Origin: an uncultured Prevotellaceae bacterium | GTDB lineage: Bacteria; Bacteroidota; Bacteroidia; Bacteroidales; Bacteroidaceae | Direction of reading: 5' to 3' | Assembly (NCBI GenBank): GCA_900318815.1 | Contig: ONMA01000001.1 | Span: 322,554 to 386,553 of the forward strand | Length of the DNA: 64,000 nucleotides | Shown: positions 27,071 through 36,398 of the stretch, piece by piece | Numbering within the stretch: position 1 is the stretch's first letter | Layout of the letters: each line of letters opens with the position of its first letter | The notes under the pieces: generated by a model | The model's database searches: none | Told to the model about the DNA's origin: nothing | The model's input: only the letters and a program-made list of their open reading frames with translations | Made by a program: the position numbers and the translations under genes

Positions 27071-29707
27071 ATGAAAACAAATAGACCAATGAAGAAATAT
27101 TTGATGCTGCTTGCCCTGTCGCTGCTGTTATCGGTGAGTGTCAGTGCCCAGTCGAGTATGAGCGACGAACAAGTGATCAGATTTGTGCTGAAAGAACAGC
27201 GGGCGGGCTCAACCCAGCAAGAGATTGCCCAAAAGCTGCTTCAGAAAGGCGTCACGATGGAACAGTTGCGCCGCGTGCAGCGGAAAGCCGAGCGACTGAA
27301 GAAAGAGCAAGGGCTTGGAACCGCCACTTCGCAGTATGACGAGGACGTGACCGACAGGATGAGGAAGAACAATGGGCAGCCGCGCAAGAAGGAGTATAAC
27401 AGCACGACGGAGAAGCTGAAGGATGAAAAGCTGAGCAAGCGCGCGGAGAACAGGAACAACAAACGGCAGATACAGCTCTTGGAGGAGGCACAGGAAACCG
27501 AGGACATGAAGTCGACGCTTGACGAGTTCATGCCCGACTCCTTAGACATCTACGACAGGATGATTATCAACAAGTATCTGAAGCAGAAGGCAGAGCATGA
27601 GAAGCAGGCCCTGAACAAGATATTCGGTCACTCGTTCTTCGACAATGAAGACCTGACCTTCGAGCCAGCGATGAACATTGCCACGCCGCAGAACTACTTG
27701 TTAGGTCCGGGTGATGCCGTGTTTATCGACATCTATGGAGCGTCGCAGGGAACGATACAAGAAACCATCTCGCCCGACGGCTATGTGGTGGTAGAGGACT
27801 TTGGACCCATACAGTTGGCCGGACTCACCGTGGAACAGGCCAACGCCCGCCTGCGCTCGCAATTAGGCAGCCGCTATAACAGTTCGAACATCAAGCTCAC
27901 CGTGGGGCAGACACGTACCATAACGGTGAACATCATCGGCGAAGTGAGGACTCCCGGAAGCTACACGTTGTCGGCCTTTGCCACTGTGTTCAACGCCCTC
28001 TACATGGCGGGCGGTCCGACGGCCATCGGTACGCTGCGCGACATCAAGGTGTTTCGCAACAACCGACTGGTGGCTACTGCCGATGTCTATGACTACCTGC
28101 TGAACGGTAAGTTGGGCAGTAACATCCGTCTGGCCGACAATGACGTGATTTCCGTGGGCACCTACGACTGCTTAGTGAACGTGACGGGCAAGGTGAAGCG
28201 ACCGATGTACTATGAAATGAAGAGGAGCGAGAACATGCAGAACCTGATTGACTATGCTGGCGGCTTCATGGGCAATGCCTACAAGAAGTCGGTCAGAGTG
28301 GTGCGCAAGGCCGGAACGCAATATTCCATCTACAATGTAGAAGAGTTTGACATGGCCACCTTCTCAGTGGCAGACGAAGACTCCGTCAGCGTGGACTCCA
28401 TCCTTCCTCGATTCTCCAATATGGTAGAGGTGAAAGGCGCCGTGTTCCGTCCCGGCATGTATCAGCTTGGCGACAAGATACACAGCGTGAAGACCCTACT
28501 GGAAGCGGCAGAAGGACTGAAGGAAGAAGCCTTCTCGGCCCATGCCGTGATGCACAGGATGAAAGCAGACCGCAAGTTGGAGGTAGTGCAGGTTGACATA
28601 GACGGCATACAGAACGGGACGGTGGCCGACATCTTGCTGAGAAACGAGGACGTGCTGTTTGTGCCTACCAAACAAGACATGCGCGAGGAGCAAACGATTA
28701 CTATTCATGGTGAAGTGATGTTTCCTGGCAAATATAAGTTTGCCGACAACGAGACGCTGGAAGACTTTGTGTTGCAGGCGGGCGGACTGAAGGAGTCGGC
28801 CTCGATGGTGAACGTCTTCGTGTCGCGTCGCATTCTGAATCCTAAGGCCACGAGCAGCGACTCCATCATAGGCCAGTCGTTCAACTTCATGCTGAAGGAC
28901 GGCTTTGTGATAGATGGCGAGACGGAGTTCACGCTGAAGCCCTTCGACGAGGTGTTCGTCAGGAAGAGTCCCGGCTATTACGAGCAGCAGAACGTGACGA
29001 TAGAGGGCGAGGTACTCTTCAGTGGCGACTACACGTTGACCAAGCACAACGAGCGACTGAGCGACCTGGTGAAGAAGGCCGGCGGCGTGACCAACATAGC
29101 CTACGTGGCTGGTGCCCGCTTAGAGCGCAAGCTGAACGAGGTGGAGCGCATGCGCTATGAGGAGTCGGTGAAGATGCAGCGGCAGCAGAACGAATCGGCC
29201 ATGATGGAACAGGCATTGAAGAGCGGACGCTCGTTCAGTGAGATACAGTCGGGTGCGGTGGCCTCGCAAGAGAAGCTGAACATCCCCGAGACCTATCCCG
29301 TGGGCATCGACTTAGACAAGGCCCTTGCCAATCCCGGTAGTGACTACGACATCGTGCTGCGCGAGGGCGACCGCCTGATAGTTCCCGTCTATACAGGTAC
29401 AGTGAAGATTAACGGCGAGGTGATGTATCCCAACACCGTAGGATTCGAGGCCGGCAAGAGCGTGAAGTACTACATCAACCAGGCAGGCGGCTACAGCAGT
29501 AAGGCCAAGAAGAAGAACACCTACATCATCTATATGAACGGCGACGTGGCCAAGGCCAGTAGGGGGGCAAAGATTCGTCCGGGCTGTGAGATTGTGGTAC
29601 CGCAGCGATCCATCAGTAAGATGACCACCGCCGAGACCCTGACCATAGGCACCAGTATTGCCTCTATCGCCACGATGGTAGCCACACTGGCCAACCTGCT
29701 GAAATAA
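27071..29707 (+). CDS. Polysaccharide export protein with multiple SLBB domains (Wza-like)
   Basis: An 878-aa exported protein; an in-frame ATG at 27089 is an alternative start close to the signal peptide ('MLLALSLLLSVSVSAQ'). A charged, probably coiled region spans residues 60-190. The polysaccharide export domain follows ('NYLLGPGDAVFIDIYGASQG', about 210-290). Repeated SLBB beta-grasp domains run to about residue 840 ('VNIIGEVRTPGSYTLS', 'ITIHGEVMFPGKYKF', 'VTIEGEVLFSGDYTLT', 'VKINGEVMYPNTVGF'). A hydrophobic helix ends the protein. It forms the outer-membrane exit channel for the polysaccharide. It is the first gene of the cluster. Confidence 0.93.
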   Translation: MKTNRPMKKYLMLLALSLLLSVSVSAQSSMSDEQVIRFVLKEQRAGSTQQEIAQKLLQKGVTMEQLRRVQRKAERLKKEQGLGTATSQYDEDVTDRMRKNNGQPRKKEYNSTTEKLKDEKLSKRAENRNNKRQIQLLEEAQETEDMKSTLDEFMPDSLDIYDRMIINKYLKQKAEHEKQALNKIFGHSFFDNEDLTFEPAMNIATPQNYLLGPGDAVFIDIYGASQGTIQETISPDGYVVVEDFGPIQLAGLTVEQANARLRSQLGSRYNSSNIKLTVGQTRTITVNIIGEVRTPGSYTLSAFATVFNALYMAGGPTAIGTLRDIKVFRNNRLVATADVYDYLLNGKLGSNIRLADNDVISVGTYDCLVNVTGKVKRPMYYEMKRSENMQNLIDYAGGFMGNAYKKSVRVVRKAGTQYSIYNVEEFDMATFSVADEDSVSVDSILPRFSNMVEVKGAVFRPGMYQLGDKIHSVKTLLEAAEGLKEEAFSAHAVMHRMKADRKLEVVQVDIDGIQNGTVADILLRNEDVLFVPTKQDMREEQTITIHGEVMFPGKYKFADNETLEDFVLQAGGLKESASMVNVFVSRRILNPKATSSDSIIGQSFNFMLKDGFVIDGETEFTLKPFDEVFVRKSPGYYEQQNVTIEGEVLFSGDYTLTKHNERLSDLVKKAGGVTNIAYVAGARLERKLNEVERMRYEESVKMQRQQNESAMMEQALKSGRSFSEIQSGAVASQEKLNIPETYPVGIDLDKALANPGSDYDIVLREGDRLIVPVYTGTVKINGEVMYPNTVGFEAGKSVKYYINQAGGYSSKAKKKNTYIIYMNGDVAKASRGAKIRPGCEIVVPQRSISKMTTAETLTIGTSIASIATMVATLANLLK

Positions 29708-29727
29708 CGGATAATTGATCATTGAAG

Positions 29728-30765
29728 ATGAAAGAGCAAGATAAAATGACCATCGACTTTGCGGAGATATTCCGTAAGCTTTGGCCGCACAGAAAACGTT
29801 ATTACTATGTGATGCCAGCCACGCTTGTCATCACCTATCTACTCATGGTGTGCATCCCCCGCTACTACAAATGTGCGGTGAGCCTTGCACCCGAGACGAA
29901 CAGTTCGCCGCTGTCAGGCTCCTTGGGGTCGATAGCCTCCTCCTTCGGGCTGGGCGGGCTGGCCAAGATGAGTTCCGACGATGCCATCAACGCCGATATT
30001 TACCCCAACGTGATAGCCTCGAAGGATTTCATTGCAGAGCTGATGACCGTAGAGGTGACCAACAAAAAGGGCGACGTGAAATGCAACTACTACACCTACC
30101 TGCGCGACAAGCAGAAGTCGGCGTGGTGGGATGAGCTGAAGTCGAAAATAGCAGAGCTGATAAAACCCACCCCGGCAGACAATTATCAGGGCGAGGAAAA
30201 ACTGTCGGTATTCAACCTGACCAAGCGGCAGAACAACCTGTTTAATGCCGTGCAAGGCAACATCACCTGCTACGTGGACAAAAAGACCAATGTAGTGACC
30301 ATCACCGTGAAAGACCAGGATCCGCTGGTCTGCGCCACGATGGCCAATGCCACCTGCGAGAAACTGCAAGCGTTCATCGTGAAATACCGAACCAACAAAG
30401 CGCGCATAGATTATGAATACTACAAGAATCTATGTGAAGAGAGTGAGGCCGAGTACGAAAAAGCCCTCAAACAGTATGCTACCGTATCAGATGCCTACAC
30501 CAATTCTGTACTGATGACCTACAAGGCCAAAATAGAGCGACTTGAAAACGACGTGCAGACAAAATACACCATCTACAACGCCATGAACACACAGATGCAG
30601 GCAGCCAGGGCAAAACTGCAGGAGGCCACACCGGCCTTCACTGTGATAGAAAGTGCCTCGGTGCCCATTAAGCCTGCGGGACCTATGCGGATGATCATGT
30701 CGATTGTCATGATGATCCTGTCGTTCTTCGTTCTTTCTGGTTGGCTGTTGGTGAAGGAGAAATAG
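29728..30765 (+). CDS. Chain-length determinant (Wzz-type) protein
   Basis: A 345-aa inner-membrane protein from ATG 29728 (MKEQDKMTIDFAEIFRKLWP). Two membrane helices flank a periplasmic part: one at about residues 24-44 and one at the C-terminus preceded by 'PIKPAGPMRM', the proline-rich motif of Wzz proteins. A helical coiled-coil region ('YYKNLCEESEAEYEKALKQY') lies between. There is no tyrosine kinase domain, so it is the kinase-free form. It sets polymer length together with the polymerase encoded next. Confidence 0.9.
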   Translation: MKEQDKMTIDFAEIFRKLWPHRKRYYYVMPATLVITYLLMVCIPRYYKCAVSLAPETNSSPLSGSLGSIASSFGLGGLAKMSSDDAINADIYPNVIASKDFIAELMTVEVTNKKGDVKCNYYTYLRDKQKSAWWDELKSKIAELIKPTPADNYQGEEKLSVFNLTKRQNNLFNAVQGNITCYVDKKTNVVTITVKDQDPLVCATMANATCEKLQAFIVKYRTNKARIDYEYYKNLCEESEAEYEKALKQYATVSDAYTNSVLMTYKAKIERLENDVQTKYTIYNAMNTQMQAARAKLQEATPAFTVIESASVPIKPAGPMRMIMSIVMMILSFFVLSGWLLVKEK

Positions 30766-30766
30766 T

Positions 30767-31834
30767 ATGGTCATATCCTTGGCATTGCTTTTCACCGTTT
30801 GTATGGTCTCGTCTTTTTTCGAAGAACGGCTTCGAGAGAGAGACAAGGTGGTGCTATATGCCATTTTCGGAGTGGCCATGATTTTTATTGCTGGATTGCG
30901 CCAGGTGGGTTCCGCTCCCGATTCCTTGGAATATGAAATGATGTATTACGGTAATGAGAATGCCCTCATAGCAGCCACTACCGAGCCGTCGTTCCTTTTT
31001 CTTGCCGCCATCCTCCAATCTTTTAAGTTAGGAGTGAATGCGCTATTCCTGATTTACGCCATGATTTCCGTAGCCATCCATCTGCCCCTGTTCTGGAAGA
31101 TGTCGCGAATGCCGCTGCTGACGCTTACCATCTATATCTCCTACTATTTCATGATGCACGAGATGGTACAGATGCGTGCAGGCGTAGCGGCAGGCTTTTT
31201 CCTTTGGGCCATGTATTTCTATGTGGAAAAGAAGAAAATGGCCACCTTAGGCTGTATAGCCCTTGGAGCCTTCTTTCACTACTCAGCCATTGCCGGGTTG
31301 GCCCTGTTCTTTATGTCAGACAGTTTGCCCCGATGGCAGAAGATTATCCTTTATCTGATCATCCCCGTAGGACTAATCTTCTACTTCACCAATTTAGATT
31401 TATCGCTGTTGGTTCCCGAAAAGTTTGGAGGAGACAAGTTAGCCTATTACCGCGAGATGAAAGAGATGGGCTTGGAGGATGAGTTAGCAGGTTGGCCGTT
31501 GCGCAACAACATGCTTATCTGGATTAATTTTGTGCTTTACACAGCCTGTATCTACTATAGCGAGCAGCTAACCCGCTACTGCAAGTATGTGCCTATAGCC
31601 ATCAAGGTGCAGGCCTTTGCCTTCTGTTTCCTGTTCTTTGCCCACGGAGTGAGTGCCGTGCTGGGCAACCGCATGAACGATTTCTTCTCCATTGCAAGCA
31701 TCATCTTGTGGTCGGCCTCGGTGTATGCCTTCTATCCGCGAATCGTAGGCATAGCCATCAGCAACTTCATCTCCTCCTTCCGGTTTGTAGCCAGTGTGGT
31801 GATGTATGCCCTTGCCTTATGGTTTTTCAAATAA
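30767..31834 (+). CDS. EpsG-family polysaccharide polymerase
   Basis: A 355-aa membrane protein with about ten hydrophobic segments. The EpsG/Wzy-like block 'AGLRQVGSAPDSLEYEMMYY' and 'HEMVQMRAGVAAGFFLWAM' is clear. It would polymerise repeat units at the periplasmic face. The ATG follows the Wzz stop by one base. Confidence 0.85.
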   Translation: MVISLALLFTVCMVSSFFEERLRERDKVVLYAIFGVAMIFIAGLRQVGSAPDSLEYEMMYYGNENALIAATTEPSFLFLAAILQSFKLGVNALFLIYAMISVAIHLPLFWKMSRMPLLTLTIYISYYFMMHEMVQMRAGVAAGFFLWAMYFYVEKKKMATLGCIALGAFFHYSAIAGLALFFMSDSLPRWQKIILYLIIPVGLIFYFTNLDLSLLVPEKFGGDKLAYYREMKEMGLEDELAGWPLRNNMLIWINFVLYTACIYYSEQLTRYCKYVPIAIKVQAFAFCFLFFAHGVSAVLGNRMNDFFSIASIILWSASVYAFYPRIVGIAISNFISSFRFVASVVMYALALWFFK

Positions 31835-31845
31835 AAGAATGAATT

Positions 31846-33177
31846 ATGGTAAGAAATATCAGTCAACGCAGTCTGCTCATCGTCAAGAACATCATCGCGT
31901 CGTTCTTTGTGAAGGGCTGGTCGGCCGTCATCGTCCTACTGATGGTTCCGCTGACGCTGAAGATGCTGGGAGCCTATAGCAACGGCGTATGGCTCACCAT
32001 CAGCGGCATCCTGATCTGGATAGACTTCATGGATATTGGCTTAGGGAACGGATTGCGAAATACCGTAGCAGAATACGTGGCCCAGGGCGACGATAACAAG
32101 ACCCGCATGGCTGTGTCTTCGGCATTCTTCATGCTGACGCTCATCATCATCCCGATGCTGATGGTCTTCTGTCTGCTCATCCAGTTGCTCGACATGTATA
32201 GTATGCTGGGAATCAGCAGCACCATCGTACCACATTTGGACGGGATACTGACCTTTGCCATCATGATGACCAGTATCACTTTCATTCTTAAAGCCATTGG
32301 CAACCTCTATATGGGCCTGCAATTACCAGCCGTCAGCAACCTGATTATGAGCTTAGGGCAGACGCTTTCGCTGTTGCTCACCTTCTTGGTCTATATGCTG
32401 GGGTGCCGTTCGTTGATGTATGTGGTCATCATCAACACCCTGTCGCCGCTGCTGGTATGGGGTGCCTTCTTCCCGTACACCTTCTACTATCGTTATCCTC
32501 AGTATCGTCCGTCCATCAAGTTCATCGACAAGTTGACCTCCAAGAAACTGTGTAGTCAGGGCATCAAGTTTTTTGTCCTGCAGATATTCAGCGTGGTATT
32601 GTTTGCCTCGGTCAATGTAATCATCAGCAAACTGTTCTCGCCCTCAGAAGTGACGCCCTATCAGATAGCCTACAGGTATTTCAGCCTTGTACTGGTGCTC
32701 TTCAACATCATTGCCCTCCCATTCTGGAATGCCACTACCGATGCTTATAGCCGTGGCGACCTGTTCTGGATCAAGAACTCTTCGCGAAAACTGGACCTCG
32801 TGGTGGGCTTGTCGTTCTTGGCGTTGGTGATGATGGTGCTTGTTTCCGGTTTGGCCTACTCCCTATGGATAGGCAATGAGGTGACTATCCCGATAGGATT
32901 GTCGGTGGCAATGGCAGCCTATATCTTCGTCTTGATAGTGAGCCTGCGCTATTCCTATTTCCTGAATGGCGTCAATGAGCTGGGAATACAACTCGTGTTT
33001 ACGATATTGGCAACCGTGGCTTTCGTCCCGTTGTCGTGGTATGCTGGCAGTACGTTCAGGGATGTCACGGCCATCGTATGGGTGATGTGCCTCATCAATG
33101 TGCCGGGAATGTTGGCTAACGCCTGGAAGTTTTATCAAATATTCTACAGGAACAAGAGAGATGACCATAAGATGTAA
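31846..33177 (+). CDS. Polysaccharide flippase (Wzx-type)
   Basis: A 443-aa membrane protein of the MOP/PST exporter group with about 12 helices. 'KGWSAVIVLLMVPLTLKMLG' and 'YSNGVWLTISGILIWIDFMD' mark the N-terminal half, typical of O-antigen flippases. It would move lipid-linked repeat units across the inner membrane. The last 17 bases overlap the next glycosyltransferase gene. Confidence 0.87.
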   Translation: MVRNISQRSLLIVKNIIASFFVKGWSAVIVLLMVPLTLKMLGAYSNGVWLTISGILIWIDFMDIGLGNGLRNTVAEYVAQGDDNKTRMAVSSAFFMLTLIIIPMLMVFCLLIQLLDMYSMLGISSTIVPHLDGILTFAIMMTSITFILKAIGNLYMGLQLPAVSNLIMSLGQTLSLLLTFLVYMLGCRSLMYVVIINTLSPLLVWGAFFPYTFYYRYPQYRPSIKFIDKLTSKKLCSQGIKFFVLQIFSVVLFASVNVIISKLFSPSEVTPYQIAYRYFSLVLVLFNIIALPFWNATTDAYSRGDLFWIKNSSRKLDLVVGLSFLALVMMVLVSGLAYSLWIGNEVTIPIGLSVAMAAYIFVLIVSLRYSYFLNGVNELGIQLVFTILATVAFVPLSWYAGSTFRDVTAIVWVMCLINVPGMLANAWKFYQIFYRNKRDDHKM

Positions 33178-34018
33178 CGCAACAATTGCCATACTCATGG
33201 CTACCTACAACGGGGCGAAGTACCTGGGCTGTCAGTTGGACTCTCTGCTCGCACAGACCAGTCAGGACTGGCATCTCTATATTCACGATGATGGCTCGAC
33301 CGACCATACGCACGCCATCATCAGTAAATACATGGAGAAACACCCCGATAGAATCACCCTGTTGGACTACCCCCGTCAGGGAGGGGCATGCAGGAACTTC
33401 CTCAGCATGCTGGAAAGGGTAGAGGCCGACTATTATATGTTCTGTGACCAGGACGACGAGTGGCTTCCTGAGAAGATAGAACTGTCGCTACAGGAAATGA
33501 CGGCCAGAGAAAAGGAAACACCCGGGGTGGGCATCGTTGTCTGTTCCGACTTGACCGTAGTGGATGAAGCGATGAAGGTCATCAACCGCTCCATGTGGGA
33601 CTATCTCAGCATCTATCCGCAGTACATCAAGAACTTCCGCGACAGCGGTGCCTCGGCCATTGTCACGGGATGTACCATGTTTTTCAACCACCAGTCCAAG
33701 AACGATTGCCGCCCCTTCTCGCCCGTAGTCATGATGCACGACTGCTGGCTGTGCCTATGTACGTTGCAACAGCACGGAAAGCTCTATGGCATACCCCGTC
33801 CACTTGTTCGCTATCGGCAGCATGGCAGCAACAGCATGGGCGTAGGCGTCAGTTCCTCACAGATCAACCTCTCTTACAGAATACGCCACTTCCGCGAGCT
33901 GTTCGAATATAATGTACGCTATTACCGAATGTTGGCTGCACTCGACTATGGATCCATGTTCAAATACCTTGCGGCCAAGATTCGTTACAGACTGCGTATC
34001 AAGCAAGGCTATTATTAA
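33161..34018 (+). CDS. Glycosyltransferase family 2
   Basis: A 285-aa cytosolic GT-A enzyme from ATG 33161. The start 'IAILMATYNGAKYLGCQLDS' and the metal-binding acidic stretch 'YMFCDQDDEWLPEKIE' are typical of GT2 enzymes such as rhamnosyltransferase-like proteins. The start sits inside wzx and an upstream frame is open, but 'ATYNG' conservation supports this ATG. Donor and acceptor sugars cannot be inferred. Confidence 0.88.
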   Translation: MTIRCNATIAILMATYNGAKYLGCQLDSLLAQTSQDWHLYIHDDGSTDHTHAIISKYMEKHPDRITLLDYPRQGGACRNFLSMLERVEADYYMFCDQDDEWLPEKIELSLQEMTAREKETPGVGIVVCSDLTVVDEAMKVINRSMWDYLSIYPQYIKNFRDSGASAIVTGCTMFFNHQSKNDCRPFSPVVMMHDCWLCLCTLQQHGKLYGIPRPLVRYRQHGSNSMGVGVSSSQINLSYRIRHFRELFEYNVRYYRMLAALDYGSMFKYLAAKIRYRLRIKQGYY

Positions 34019-34079
34019 CGACTATTCTCGCACCTCCGTACCCCCGTTCCTCCGAATCATCTTTAACGATTACAAAAAT

Positions 34080-35036
34080 ATGAATCTGCTACTCACCTTC
34101 GACGATAAGTACACCCAGCACGCGGGAGTCACCATCTGCTCCTTTCTTGCCAACAATCCCGGCAAGCACACCATACACGCCATTACCGACCATATAAGCG
34201 AGGATAATCAGGCGCTTCTCCGTAACATCTGTGCGGAGTCAGGAAGCACGCTGGCCTTCTATTACATAGATGCCAAGCTCACCAAGGATTTTCCCATTGG
34301 CGAAGGTACTATCAATCCCACGCTAAGCATTGCCACCTATTTCAGGCTTTTCATGACCGATGTCCTGCCCGAGTCCATACAAAAGATTTTATATCTTGAC
34401 TGTGACATCATTGTCGACGGCTCTCTTGAAAAGTTGTGGAACACGCCGTTTGAAGACGGCAAGTGCATCGCGGCTTTGGAGGAGTTGCCGCTTCTGGCTT
34501 TTGATGGCTGCCGGCGCATGGGCTACCCCCCTTGCTATTCCTATTTCAACGCAGGTGTACTCCTTGTACATCTTGAAAGGCTGCGTACTGTCTATTCTGT
34601 AGAAAAGGCAAGTGATTTCATCAAGAAGCATAGTGCCAACATCAGGTATCACGACCAGGATGTGCTGAATGCCCTCCTGTTCGACAAGAAGCAGTTCATC
34701 CCCCTTCGATATAATGTCATGGACACTTGTCTGATTCGTGATGCCCTTATTCCCCTGCGCTATAAGATGCAGAGGATTGACATCTGGCACCCCAAAGTCA
34801 TACATTATACTGGCTTTTTCAAGCCCTGGGATAAGGAGAGCCGGAATCCCTTCGACTATAAATATTATGAATATCTCAAGCTTACCCCGTGGAAAAACTA
34901 TCGCCCTCAAAGCAAGTTTACGAGTTTCGTGCCCAAAGTGGTGTCCCGCCTGAAGCACTGGACTAAGCTCTTGCTCGACTTCCTTCATATCCGTAAATAC
35001 CGCTATATCTCCATTCCTCATAAACAATTCGTTTAG
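34080..35036 (+). CDS. Glycosyltransferase family 8
   Basis: A 318-aa retaining GT-A enzyme from ATG 34080 (MNLLLTFDDKYTQHAGVTIC). The DxD-type metal site is 'LYLDCDIIVDGSLEKLW'. Further GT8 blocks are 'YFNAGVLLVHLERLR', 'RYHDQDVLNALL' and 'VIHYTGFFKPW'. Such enzymes transfer glucose or galactose, but the sugar is unknown here. It is 61 bp after the GT2 gene. Confidence 0.9.
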   Translation: MNLLLTFDDKYTQHAGVTICSFLANNPGKHTIHAITDHISEDNQALLRNICAESGSTLAFYYIDAKLTKDFPIGEGTINPTLSIATYFRLFMTDVLPESIQKILYLDCDIIVDGSLEKLWNTPFEDGKCIAALEELPLLAFDGCRRMGYPPCYSYFNAGVLLVHLERLRTVYSVEKASDFIKKHSANIRYHDQDVLNALLFDKKQFIPLRYNVMDTCLIRDALIPLRYKMQRIDIWHPKVIHYTGFFKPWDKESRNPFDYKYYEYLKLTPWKNYRPQSKFTSFVPKVVSRLKHWTKLLLDFLHIRKYRYISIPHKQFV

Positions 35037-35070
35037 TAACCGTTTGTAAATAACATGGTACAATTATATC

Positions 35071-35151
35071 CACCACAGAGACGCAGAGAACACAGAGATG
35101 ATGATGTCATGCAACAGAAAAAAACTCTGTGGACTCTGTGCCTCTGTGGTG
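35071..35151 (+). repeat. Imperfect inverted repeat with CAGAG units
   Basis: Arms of 27 nt at 35071-35097 and 35125-35151 are reverse complements at 23 of 27 positions. Each arm is built of (C)ACAGAG-like units. Just downstream, TTCGTGAATTCGTGAAATTCGTGG-like units are repeated (35157-35180). No gene. It may end the upstream transcript. Confidence 0.75.
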
Positions 35152-35203
35152 AAAAATTCGTGAATTCGTGAAATTCGTGGTCAAAAAAAAGTTATTCTGT
35201 CGT

Positions 35204-36391
35204 ATGAGTGCCGCTTGGTTCCATAAAGTCTTTCTCTCGCTGGTCTTTCTCTGCGTTGGTGCGTCCTACGTCTTGGCAGAAGAGGAGATGCCCATTATTG
35301 CGTATATGGGCGTACCCTACGACAAGACCACCGAAGAGAACTTCAAACGTTTCAGCGAGTGCGGGTTTAATGTTAGCCTGTACATCTATCCTAACATCAG
35401 TCAGATGATCAAGGCATGTGACATTGCCCACAAATACGGCGCGAAAATTCTTGGTCATTGCGAGGACACCCATACGCATCCTAAGAATGCCGCCGCTATC
35501 TTGAAGAACGTTCCCGGTTTTTTCGGGTATGTGTTGCAGGACGAACCGACGGCTGATGAAATTGCACCATTACAAAAAGAGATGGCGCAACTGGAAAAGA
35601 CAGACGACCGTCATTGCTTCTACATCAACTTGCACCCCTATTACGATGCAGGAACCCTGCGACACCTCAAGACGCGCACTTACGAGGAGTATCTCGACAT
35701 TGCTTCATCGACCTCGTGCCGACAGATCTCCTTCGACTACTACCCTGTGACGAAGGACGGACTGCGCGATGGCTGGTATCATAACTTAGAGACGATACGC
35801 CGTCAAAGCCTGAAGACAGGAAAGCCTTTCTGGGGATTTGTACTCTCCGTGCCCCATTATGTCTATCCGCAGCCAACGATGGGGTCGTTGCGACTACAGG
35901 TCTACTCCAATCTGGCCTATGGTGCGCAGGCCATACAATATTTCACTTATTGGACTCCTGAGCCAGAGGGAGTTTATGACTATCACGACGGCCCCGTTGA
36001 TGCCAATGGCCAGAAAACCAAAACATACGGGTTAGTGCAGCAAATGAACCGCGAACTCAGACAGGTCTCCAAGTTGTTCTTCGGAGCCAAGGTGACTTCT
36101 GTATGCCATATTGGAAAAATTGCCAACGGCACCAAGAAACTCTCGACTGCCCCCGTTAACCTCCGTTCGCTGAAAGTAGTGAGCCGTCGGGGGGCTGTCA
36201 TTTCCACATTCGAAAAGTCTGGGCATCGATATGTGGGTATTGTCAATAAAGACTATCAGCATGACATGCAATTACAGGTAAAAGTGAAGAACGACATACC
36301 ACGCCGAATGACTAAATCATTACAAGAAGAGCGGGTAAAACCGTCATATACCATTGGCGCAGGAGATATACTAATCATTCGACTAACATGA
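35204..36391 (+). CDS. Secreted protein with glycosidase-like TIM barrel features
   Basis: A 395-aa protein from ATG 35204 (MSAAWFHKVFLSLVFLCVGA), with a signal peptide ending near 'SYVLA'. The body reads like a glycoside hydrolase barrel: 'YMGVPYDKTTEENFKRFSEC', 'HKYGAKILGHCED', 'GFFGYVLQDEPTADE' (candidate acid Glu), 'ISFDYYPVTKDGLRDGW', 'GAQAIQYFTYWTPEPEG' (candidate second Glu). A short beta-rich tail follows. I cannot assign a numbered family. A secreted hydrolase inside a polysaccharide cluster could trim or cleave the product. An upstream GTG lies inside a repeat and is unlikely. Confidence 0.6.
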   Translation: MSAAWFHKVFLSLVFLCVGASYVLAEEEMPIIAYMGVPYDKTTEENFKRFSECGFNVSLYIYPNISQMIKACDIAHKYGAKILGHCEDTHTHPKNAAAILKNVPGFFGYVLQDEPTADEIAPLQKEMAQLEKTDDRHCFYINLHPYYDAGTLRHLKTRTYEEYLDIASSTSCRQISFDYYPVTKDGLRDGWYHNLETIRRQSLKTGKPFWGFVLSVPHYVYPQPTMGSLRLQVYSNLAYGAQAIQYFTYWTPEPEGVYDYHDGPVDANGQKTKTYGLVQQMNRELRQVSKLFFGAKVTSVCHIGKIANGTKKLSTAPVNLRSLKVVSRRGAVISTFEKSGHRYVGIVNKDYQHDMQLQVKVKNDIPRRMTKSLQEERVKPSYTIGAGDILIIRLT

Positions 36392-36398
36392 GACAGCT

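Noticed and set aside
29722-29727. TTG start for the chain-length gene
   Set aside because: An ATG two codons later gives a normal N-terminus; the TTG adds only two residues.
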